Positions 57,044 to 64,000 of a DNA stretch of 64,000 nt are shown here, piece after piece; within the stretch, counting starts at the first letter, position 1, and every line of letters begins with the position of its first letter. Location: assembly GCF_029537235.1 (NCBI RefSeq), contig NZ_CP120640.1, positions 62,001 through 126,000 of the forward strand, in the 5' to 3' direction. Source of the stretch: Rhizobium sp. 32-5/1. GTDB lineage: Bacteria; Pseudomonadota; Alphaproteobacteria; Rhizobiales; Rhizobiaceae. Position numbers and translations under genes: made by a program. Below the pieces are notes generated by a model. It saw nothing but the letters and a program-made list of their open reading frames with translations. It had not been told where the DNA came from and searched no databases.

Positions 57044-57255
57044 TTTGCAAACTATATCCCGGAGGGCTTCATTTTCGAAAAAATGGCCACAGAGCCATCA
57101 TTTGCGAAACTATCCCGCGATTCCCGCGCCGCTGCAAGGGATTTAAGGTTAACAAGAAGTTAACGCGCGCATCACGGATTCCGCATTCAAGCCGAATCCC
57201 CAATAGGTTTCGAATACTTAGGCAGATTCTCGTGTTTTCGTACAGCACACCATAA

Positions 57256-57269
57256 CTGCAGATCTGCAG
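57256..57269. promoter_or_regulatory. tra box (TraR binding site), repA-proximal
   Basis: Perfect palindrome CTGCAGATCTGCAG, the core of the TraR consensus (TGTGCAGATCTGCACA). Its centre lies 89 bp from the centre of the second box. Confidence 0.85.
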
Positions 57270-57344
57270 AGTTTGACTGAAGTTTTGCACACGTATTGTC
57301 GCACCGCGTTCGGATATCCGGCCACGGCTCGGTAGAATCACCGT

Positions 57345-57358
57345 CTGCAGATCTGCAG
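57345..57358. promoter_or_regulatory. tra box (TraR binding site), traI-proximal
   Basis: Second perfect copy of CTGCAGATCTGCAG, 61 bp upstream of the traI start codon, where an activator of traI should bind. Confidence 0.85.
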
Positions 57359-57419
57359 ATAGTCACACGCCTTTTCAGATGATCTTTCTCCGGCATGTCC
57401 ACGTCATGCGGAGATCAAG

Positions 57420-58058
57420 ATGCAGGTTTTCACCATTTCGCCAGATCGATATGTCGATCATTCCAATCCGCTGAGACAGATGCACCGCTTACGGGCCGCA
57501 GTCTTTGGCGAACGCCTCGAATGGGATGTCTCCATTACCGACGCGGGTGAGCGTGACGAATACGACGCTCTCAACCCGACCTATATCCTTGCGGTCACAG
57601 ACGGCCAAAGGGTCGCTCGGCTGCGCGCGCCTGCTGCCGGCATTGGGGCCGACCATGCTGGAGCGGACATTCCCGCAATTGCTAGGAACCGGTTCACTAG
57701 ATGCGTCCGCAAGCATGGCCGAGAGCTCGCGCTTTTGCGTCGATACGTCCTTGGCTGCGGGAAGGGGAGGGGACAACTCCATCTCGCGACGCTCACCATG
57801 TTTGCCGGGATCATCGAGTGGTCGATGGCAAACGGCTACAACGAGATCGTCACGGCAACTGACTTGCGCTTCGAGCGCATCCTGAACCGGGCCGGATGGC
57901 CGATGAAGCGGCTTGGCGATCCTGTGGCGATCGGCAATACCGTGGCCGTCGCCGGAACCCTGCCAGCCAATCGGACAAGTTTTGAACGAGTTTGCCCGCA
58001 GGGTTACCGCTCGATCGCCGCCGAAGATCACAGCCGGCAGATCCGGAGCGCTGCGTGA
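57420..58058 (+). CDS. traI: TraI acyl-homoserine lactone synthase, two compensating frameshifts
   Basis: A 212-aa LuxI-family synthase that makes the quorum-sensing signal for TraR. Seen: QMHRLRAAVFGERLEWDV at the N-terminus and FAGIIEWSMANGYNEIVTAT with DLRFERILNRAGWPMKRLG towards the end. Between about 57617 and 57770 the main frame reads nonsense. The adjacent frame there gives LGCARLLPALGPTMLERTFP and SSRFCVDTSLAAG, the conserved family middle. So one extra base near 57617 and one missing in the G-rich run near 57765-57775 compensate. The frame stays open overall. It is the first gene of the trb operon, as on Ti plasmids. Confidence 0.92.
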   Translation: MQVFTISPDRYVDHSNPLRQMHRLRAAVFGERLEWDVSITDAGERDEYDALNPTYILAVTDGQRVARLRAPAAGIGADHAGADIPAIARNRFTRCVRKHGRELALLRRYVLGCGKGRGQLHLATLTMFAGIIEWSMANGYNEIVTATDLRFERILNRAGWPMKRLGDPVAIGNTVAVAGTLPANRTSFERVCPQGYRSIAAEDHSRQIRSAA

Positions 58059-59026
58059 CCCAACTCCGCTCCCATCCCCGCCTGGTCCGCAAACTGCAGG
58101 ACGCACTTGGCGACCAGCTCTGCGTCGCGCTTGATGATACGACGGTGGTCGAAATCATGCTCAATCCCGACGGCCGCTTGTTCATCGAACGGCTGGGGCA
58201 CGGCGTGGCGCCAGCCGGAGCGATGAGCACTGCCGCCGCTGAAGTCGTTATTGGCAGCGTCGCCCACGCCCTGCAGTCGGAGGCCGACGATGAACGGCCG
58301 ATCATCTCCGGCGAACTTCCCATCGGTGGACACCGCTTCGAGGGGCTGTTGCCACCGGTGGTGTCCGGACCGGCATTCACGATCCGCCGTCGTGCCTCGC
58401 GTCTGATCCCGCTCACGGAATATGTGAAGTCGAAGGTGATGACCGAAGCCCAGGCATCTGCCATTCGAAGCGCTATCGATTCCCGAATGAACATCGTGAT
58501 CTCCGGTGGCACGGGATCGGGAAAGACCACTCTCGCCAACGCCATTATCGCGGAGATCGTGGCTGCCGCCCCGGACGATCGGATGGTCATCCTCGAAGAC
58601 ACCGCCGAGATTCAATGCGCGGCCGAAAACGCCGTGTCACTGCACACCAGCGATGCCATCGACATGGCCCGCCTGCTGAAGAGCACGATGCGCCTGCGTC
58701 CCGACCGCATCATTGTCGGCGAGGTCCGTGACGGAGCGGCCCTGACGCTGCTCAAGGCTTGGAACACCGGCCACCCCGGCGGCGTCACCACGATCCATTC
58801 CAACACGGCGATGTCAGCCCTGCGCCGACTGGAGCAGCTGACGGCGGAAGCCAGCCAGCAGCCGATGCAGGAGGTGATCGGCGAGGCCGTCGATCTCGTC
58901 GTTTCTATCGAGCGAACGGGGAAGGGGAGGCGGGTCCGCGAGGTCATCCACATCGAGGGATACCGCAATGGCCGCTACCAGGCCGAACACTATGCCCAGA
59001 TCGATGAGGACAGCCATGTCGCGTAG
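58055..59026 (+). CDS. trbB: Conjugal transfer ATPase TrbB
   Basis: A 323-aa VirB11-type hexameric ATPase of the mating-pair apparatus. Walker A is GGTGSGKTT; Walker B/His-box segments are MRLRPDRIIVGEVRDGAA and GHPGGVTTIHSN. The start is the GTG at 58055, overlapping the traI stop as GTGA; a longer in-frame extension lies inside traI. It acts at the cytoplasmic face of the inner membrane. The frame is intact. Confidence 0.95.
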   Translation: MTQLRSHPRLVRKLQDALGDQLCVALDDTTVVEIMLNPDGRLFIERLGHGVAPAGAMSTAAAEVVIGSVAHALQSEADDERPIISGELPIGGHRFEGLLPPVVSGPAFTIRRRASRLIPLTEYVKSKVMTEAQASAIRSAIDSRMNIVISGGTGSGKTTLANAIIAEIVAAAPDDRMVILEDTAEIQCAAENAVSLHTSDAIDMARLLKSTMRLRPDRIIVGEVRDGAALTLLKAWNTGHPGGVTTIHSNTAMSALRRLEQLTAEASQQPMQEVIGEAVDLVVSIERTGKGRRVREVIHIEGYRNGRYQAEHYAQIDEDSHVA

Positions 59027-59421
59027 AACCAATATTCTTCTCACCTGTGCGGCACTGGCCGCCGTTACAATCGGCCTTACACAGCCAGCGCTCGCCTCTT
59101 CCGGCGGCGGCAGTCTCCCGTGGGAAGCGCCGCTCGAGCAAATCCAGCAATCGATTACCGGGCCTGTCGCCGGGTTCATCGCGCTCGCCGCCGTTGCCAT
59201 TGCCGGCGCCATGCTGATCTTCGGGGGCGAGCTGAATGATTTCGCGAGAAGGCTTTGCTATGTCGCACTCGTTGGCGGCGTCCTGCTCGGGGCCACCCAG
59301 ATCGTTGCCCTTTTCGGCGCGACCGGCGCATCGATCGGCGAGGCCCATGCGCAGGCCGAGCAAAGCACTCCCGATCCGACGATGACGCCGTCCACAGAAG
59401 GGGAGGGGCTCATGGCTGAGG
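59016..59421 (+). CDS. trbC: Prepilin TrbC (frame reads through into trbD)
   Basis: VirB2-like prepilin of about 132-135 aa, starting at ATG 59016 inside the end of trbB. A signal peptide (ILLTCAALAAVTIGLTQPAL, cleavage near ALA) is followed by two hydrophobic helices (GFIALAAVAIAGAMLIFGG; YVALVGGVLLGATQIVAL). In the present sequence its frame does not stop but continues through the trbD start to 59711. A TGA in the adjacent frame at 59419-59421, just after the GGGG runs, is the probable real stop. Confidence 0.85.
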
Positions 59422-59711
59422 TGGGCTCCGCTCTTACACGCTCACGCGTGCACCGGGCGCTATCGCGTCCGAACCTGTTGATGGGTGCCGATCGTGAGCT
59501 GGTGCTGCTGACAGCGCTTGCCGCCGTCATCCTGATTTTCGTGGTGCTCACCTGGTATGCAGCGCTGTTCGGCATCGCGATCTGGCTGGTCGCGGTCGGG
59601 GCGCTGCGTATGATGGCGAAAGCTGATCCCCTGATGCGGCGCGTTTATCTCCGCCATATCTCCTACAAGACGTTCTATCGCGCGACCTCGTCGCCGTGGC
59701 GTAAGTTCTGA
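59412..59711 (+). CDS. trbD: Conjugal transfer protein TrbD
   Basis: A 99-aa VirB3-like inner-membrane protein from ATG 59412, which retains a strong GGGGAGGGG ribosome binding site. Two close hydrophobic segments (LLTALAAVILIFVVL; FGIAIWLVAVGALRM) and the ending SYKTFYRATSSPWRKF are typical. In this sequence it is in frame with trbC, giving an apparent fusion that is probably an indel artefact. Confidence 0.88.
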   Translation: MAEVGSALTRSRVHRALSRPNLLMGADRELVLLTALAAVILIFVVLTWYAALFGIAIWLVAVGALRMMAKADPLMRRVYLRHISYKTFYRATSSPWRKF

Positions 59712-59721
59712 GGGGCTTCAG

Positions 59722-62188
59722 ATGGTCGCCCTCAAATCACTCCGCCATTCCGGACCATCCTTCGCCGATCTCGTGCCTTATGCCGGCCTCGTCGATAACG
59801 GCGTCATCTTGCTGAAAGATGGCTCGCTGATGGCCGGCTGGTATTTCGCGGGTCCGGATAGCGAGAGCTCAACCGACGCCGAGCGCAACGAGGTGTCGCG
59901 CCAGATCAACGCCATCCTGTCTCGGCTCGGCTCCGGTTGGATGATCCAGGTCGAGGCCATCAGGGTGCCGGCCGGTGATTACCCGACCGAGGCGGACTCT
60001 AATTTTCCTGATCCTGTCACACGCGCCATCGACGATGAGCGGCGGGCGCATTTTCAGAAGGAGAGGGGCATTTCGAGAGCCGGCATGCGCTGATCCTGAC
60101 ATGGCGTCCACCAGAGCAGCGGCGCTCCGGCCTGACGCGGTATGTCTATTCGGATGCGGCCAGCCGTTCCGCTACCTATGCCGACACGGTGTTGCAAAGC
60201 TTTTTGACCTCGTTTCGTGAGGTCGAACAGTATCTCGCCAATGTCGTCTCGATCCGCCGGATGATGACACGGGAAACGCCGGATCGCGGTGGGTTCCGTG
60301 TCGCGCGCTACGACGAGCTCTTCCAGTTCATTCGCTTCTGCGTGACCGGCGAGAACCATCCGGTTCGCCTGCCAGAGATCCCCATGTATCTCGACTGGCT
60401 GGTGACGGCCGAGTTGCAGCATGGCCTGACACCAATGGTAGAGAACCGCTTTCTCGGCGTGGTGGCGATCGACGGTCTGCCGGCCGAAAGCTGGCCGGGG
60501 ATCCTCAACACACTCGACCGGATGCCGCTCACCTATCGCTGGTCCTCCCGCTTCGTCTTCCTCGACGCTGAGGAAGCAAGAACGCGCCTCGAACGGACCC
60601 GGAAGAAGTGGCAGCAAAAGGTGCGGCCGTTCTTCGACCAGCTTTTCCAAACCCAGAGCCGCTCGGTCGATCAGGATGCCATGCTGATGGTGGCAGAAAC
60701 CGAGGACGCCATTGCCGAAGCCTCCTCGCAGCTCGTCGCCTATGGCTACTACACGCCGGTCATTGTGATCTTTGAAGAAGACCCCACCCGCCTCCAGGAA
60801 AAGTGCGAGGCCATCCGCCGGCTGATCCAGGCCGAAGGATTTGGCGCCCGCATCGAGACGCTGAACGCCACGGACGCCTTTCTCGGCAGTCTTCCAGGCG
60901 TCTCCTACGCCAATATCCGCGAGCCGTTGATCAATACCCGCAATCTTGCCGACCTCATCCCGCTCAATTCCGTCTGGTCGGGCAGTCCAGTAGCACCTTG
61001 CCCATTCTATCCGCCGGCCTCGCCACCCTTGATGCAGGTGGCCTCCGGATCGACGCCGTTCCGGCTGAACCTGCATGTCGACGATGTCGGACACACGCTG
61101 ATCTTCGGGCCGACCGGCTCTGGCAAGTCGACGCTGCTGGCGTTGATCGCAGCGCAGTTCCGGCGTTACGCAGACGCCCAGGTGTTCGCCTTCGACAAGG
61201 GCGGCTCGATGCTGCCGCTGACGCTGTGCCTCGATGGCGATCACTACCAGATCGGCGGCGATGTCGGCCCTTGGGCAAATGGTGAGGTGAAGGCGCTCTC
61301 CTTCTGCCCGCTGGCAGAGCTGTCGACCGACGGCGACCGCGCCTGGGCCTCCGAGTGGATCGAGATGCTGGTGGCGCTGCAGGGTGTGACCATCAACCCC
61401 GATTATCGCAACGCCATCTCCAGGCAGTTGGCACTGATGGCGGAATCCCGCGGCCGCTCGCTGTCGGACTTCGTCTCGGGCGTGCAGATGCGCGAGATCA
61501 AGGACGCGCTGCATCACTATACCGTCGACGGTCCGATGGGCCAGTTGCTCGACGCCGAGGAGGACGGCCTGGCGCTTGGCGCGTTCCAGTGCTTCGAGAT
61601 CGAGGAACTGATGAACATGGGCGAACGCAATCTCGTTCCCGTTCTCACCTACCTGTTTCGGCGCATCGAGAAACGCCTGACCGGCGCGCCCAGCCTGATC
61701 ATTCTCGACGAGGCTTGGTTGATGCTCGGCCATCCGGTGTTTCGGGACAAGATCCGCGAATGGTTGAAGGTGCTGCGCAAGGCCAATTGCGCCGTGGTGC
61801 TCGCCACCCAGTCGATCTCGGACGCGGAACGGTCCGGAATCATCGACGTGCTGAAGGAATCCTGCCCGACCAAGATTTGCCTCCCGAATGGCGCGGCGCG
61901 CGAGCCGGGCACGCGCGAGTTTTATGAGCGCATCGGCTTTAACGAACGGCAAATCGAGATCGTCGCGACGGCCTCGCCGAAACGAGAATACTACGTCGCT
62001 TCGCCGGAGGGCCGAAGGCTCTTCAACATGGCGCTCGGCCCTGTCGCGCTCTCCTTCGTCGGGGCGACCGGCAAGGAAGACCTGAAGCGCATCCGCAGCT
62101 TGCACTCCGAACACGGGGCCGCATGGCCCCTCCATTGGCTCCAGCAAAGGGGATCGCCCATGCCGAGACACTTTTCCCGACATCTTGA
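59722..62188 (+). CDS. trbE: Conjugal transfer ATPase TrbE, frameshifted
   Basis: About 823 aa restored, the normal VirB4-type size. Walker A is FGPTGSGKST, Walker B is LIILDEAWLMLG, and ATQSISDAERSG follows. Breaks: GGGG at 60065-60068 (HFQKERG / HFESRHALILTW), and GGGG near 62149-62152, where one added G gives GIAHAETLFPTS and a stop at 62186-62188. Without it trbE reads into trbJ. The ATG 59722 has GAGGGG upstream. The ATPase powers pilus assembly at the inner membrane. Confidence 0.93.
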
Positions 62189-62968
62189 AACGCACCACAC
62201 GGTCGTCGTCATTGCGACCGCGCTTGCGATTACCTTGCCGCTTCCGGCTCGTGCCGGCGGGGTGACCGGCGAAGCGACCGAATGGACACAGCTCGCAAAC
62301 AATGCCGAGCTTATCTCGCTTGTCGGCAAGTCGGCGGAGCAGGTCAACAACCAGATTACCCAGATCTCGCAGCTGGCCGAGCAGATCCAGAACCAGATCA
62401 ACATCTACAACAACATGCTGCAGAACACGGCGCAATTGCCGAACCACATCTGGGGTCAGGTCGAAAGCGATCTCCAGAACCTGCAGAGCGTTGTGGCTCA
62501 GGGGCAGGGGTCGCCTTCTCGATGGGCAATATCGACGACGTGCTCAAGCAGCGGTTTCAGAGTTTTGCCCAGATGAAAAGTAACCTGCCTGACGGAGCGA
62601 GTTTCTCTTCGACGTACCAGAACTGGTCCGACACCAACCGCGATACGATTGCAGGATCTTTGAAGGCCGCAAACCTAACGGCCGAGCAGTTCTCAAGCGA
62701 GGAAAGCACGATGTCATCGCTGCGGTCGATGTCGGAGACGGCCGATGGGCAAATGAAAGCACTGCAGGTTGGACACCAGATCGCCGCGCAGCAGGTCGCG
62801 CAGATGCAAAAACTGCGTGGCCTCGTATCCCAGCAAATGACCATGATGGGCACATGGTTTCAGTCGGAGCAGGCGCAAAAGGATCTCGCCCAGGCGCGCC
62901 GTGAACAGTTCTTCAGCGGAACCGAGCATGACATCCGCGGCGGGCAGACGATGGAGCCCCGCTGGTGA
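62160..62968 (+). CDS. trbJ: Conjugal transfer protein TrbJ, frameshifted
   Basis: A VirB5-like periplasmic protein of about 269 aa, starting at ATG 62160 (AAAGGGGAT upstream), within the end of trbE. A signal peptide is followed by long helical/coiled-coil sequence (QVNNQITQISQLAEQIQNQI). The frame breaks at GGGG 62507-62510: QGQG / VAFSMGNIDDVLKQRFQSF, one base missing. The C-terminus ends FSGTEHDIRGGQTMEPRW, strikingly like the end of TrbK. Confidence 0.92.
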
Positions 62969-63192
62969 GCCTCCGTGTCATCATCATCCTCGCGGTAGTT
63001 GCCGCGCTTGTGGTTAGCGCCGGCATCTTCACGTGGATCGTGCAGCCACATCCGGTTCCAATGTCCGGAGCTGGCGAAGCCTCGACGCAACCCGCCTCTG
63101 ATGTAGACCGCCTCGAACACCGGGAAAAATTCTTCGGCGGTGACGCCACCCGCGACATTCGCGGCGGCCAGGAGATGAAGCCGCGATGGTGA
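62965..63192 (+). CDS. trbK: TrbK-like entry-exclusion protein
   Basis: A 75-aa protein; GTG start overlaps the trbJ stop (GTGA). It has one N-terminal hydrophobic segment (VIIILAVVAALVVSAGIFTW) and a periplasmic tail ending GDATRDIRGGQEMKPRW. TrbK of related plasmids blocks entry of a second copy of the same plasmid. The frame is intact. Confidence 0.85.
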   Translation: MSLRVIIILAVVAALVVSAGIFTWIVQPHPVPMSGAGEASTQPASDVDRLEHREKFFGGDATRDIRGGQEMKPRW

Positions 63193-64000
63193 TCGTTCCT
63201 ACTTCCCGGCGCCTGGAACTCGCTTTCGTCGCGATCGGCATCGTCCTCATCGCGAGCACGCCGGCCCTGGCGCAACAGGGTGAGGTTCTCACTACACTGG
63301 AGAATTCCGTTGTTACCGCAGCCAAGGGCTGGGAGACGACGGTCATGAATGCGGCGCGCTCATTGTTCTGGATCCTTGCCGGCATTGAGATCGGAATCGC
63401 TGCCGTGTGGCTGGCGATCAATGCCGCCTCGCTCGACAGCTGGTTTGCCGAGCTCGTCAAGCGCATCATGTTCATCGGGCTGTTCGCCTTCATTCTCAAT
63501 GAGGGGCCGACCTTTGCCAAGGCCGTCGTCGACAGCCTCTACCAGATCGGCGCCGGCGGCGGGTCGGCTTCGCCCGCCAACATTTTTGACGCCGGCATTC
63601 GCGTTGCGACCAAGATGTCGGAACAGGCGAAGTTTGGCCTCTTCGAGGATAACGCACTGGCGATCGCCGCCGTCTTTGCCATGGTCGTGGTGGTCGTCTG
63701 CTTCTCGCTGGTTGCTGCGATCTTCGTCGCCGTGATGGTCGAGATGTATGTCGGCCTGCTCGCCGGCATGATCATGCTCGGATTGGGGGCACGTCCTATA
63801 CCAAGGACTTTGCCATCAAATATCTGGTCTATGCCTTCTCGGTCGGTATGAAGCTGATGGCGCTGGTGATGATCGCCAAGATCGGCTCCGACATCCTGCT
63901 GGGCCTCGCCGAGGCTCCGACAGCAACATCAGAGCAGTTCATCACCACGCTGGCGATTGCCGGCATCTCTGTCGTGATCTTCGTCATGGCCATGTATGTA
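63186..64000 (+). CDS. trbL: Conjugal transfer membrane protein TrbL, frameshifted, 3' end outside window
   Basis: A VirB6-like polytopic membrane protein. A signal-like first helix (AFVAIGIVLIASTPALAQ) is followed by several hydrophobic segments (FWILAGIEIGIAAVWLA; VVVVVCFSLVAAIFVAVM). At GGGGG 63785-63789 the frame breaks: LGLG / GTSYTKDFAIKYLVYAFSVG, one base missing, and the second frame stays open to base 64000. The start overlaps trbK by 7 bp. The rest of trb (trbF, G, H, I) is expected to the right. Confidence 0.92.

Larger units (their letters stand above)
57044..57419. promoter_or_regulatory. Divergent repA / traI control region
   Basis: A 376-bp region between leftward repABC and rightward traI-trb. 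It carries two tra boxes (annotated separately) and a GTTAAC-AAGAA-GTTAAC repeat pair near 57150-57166 close to repA. In Ti-type plasmids this region lets TraR with acyl-homoserine lactone raise both conjugation and copy number. No gene is seen inside. Confidence 0.75.

Noticed and set aside
59016..59711. A genuine trbC-trbD fusion protein
   Set aside because: trbD keeps its own strong ribosome binding site and a stop for trbC lies in the adjacent frame right at the junction, next to G runs. An indel artefact is more likely.
60054..62447. A 797-codon open frame on the minus strand
   Set aside because: It lies exactly opposite trbE, whose motifs are unmistakable. The product is His/Arg/Asp-rich and matches no family; it is a mirror frame of high-GC coding DNA.
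60189..62576. A genuine trbE-trbJ fusion
   Set aside because: Adding one G at 62149-62152 gives the normal TrbE ending and stop, and trbJ has its own ribosome binding site and signal peptide.
1..64000. CRISPR array, IS element ends, rRNA or tRNA genes
   Set aside because: I looked for regularly spaced repeats, transposase-like frames and conserved RNA segments on both strands and saw none that stand up.

Overview
The window looks like part of a large repABC conjugative plasmid (or chromid) from an alphaproteobacterium of the Rhizobium/Agrobacterium/Ensifer group. A complete repABC cassette (RepA, RepB, an antisense ctRNA, RepC) reads leftward from 57.0 to 53.4 kb. Divergent from it is a quorum-sensing traI-trb mating-pair operon (57.4 kb to the right edge), and two near-perfect tra boxes lie between them. 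The gene families (RHE_PE00001/DUF1612, TraI/TrbBCDEJKL, the DUF3991/TOPRIM remnant) are typical of rhizobial plasmids.

Layout. (1) 0-7.1 kb: a small-molecule cassette with the end of a FAD aromatic hydroxylase, a class-V PLP enzyme, a LysR regulator, RidA, a nitrilase, a sulfite-oxidase-like molybdoenzyme and a cysteine-synthase-like PLP enzyme. The set suggests sulfur, nitrile or imine chemistry. (2) 7.4-11.0 kb: plasmid remnants, a convergent toxin/antitoxin-like pair, a cold-shock protein and a NYN-LOTUS protein. (3) 11.4-23.7 kb: two sugar ABC importers, one ribose type and one maltose type, with a PfkB kinase, an RpiR regulator, a TIM-barrel isomerase and an RbsD/FucU mutarotase. A near-identical 34-bp site lies in front of both transporter operons, so they are probably co-regulated.

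(4) 24-53 kb: a dense defence-type island. It holds a very large STAND/NACHT-like NTPase with C-terminal membrane helices, a DUF6602 nuclease-like protein, a three-gene ubiquitin-like conjugation operon (tandem ubiquitin-like protein, DUF6791-ThiF E1-like enzyme, DUF6527 protein) divergent from a Xre/RES toxin-antitoxin pair, a GNAT, a Gabija-type OLD nuclease/UvrD pair, an AddA/AddB-like pair, an RHH-LuxR hybrid regulator, two further nuclease-like proteins and a broken tyrosine recombinase. (5) 53.4-57.0 kb: replication and partition. (6) 57.4-64.0 kb: traI, trbB, C, D, E, J, K and partial trbL.

A caution covers the whole annotation. About thirty single-base frameshifts split otherwise complete genes across every region, including repA, traI and the trb genes. 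Most fit the loss of one base from a run of 3-6 identical bases. This pattern points to residual sequencing/assembly indels more than to decay. I therefore give restored gene spans and state where each frame breaks. The ubiquitin-like operon and the large STAND NTPase are the most interesting systems.
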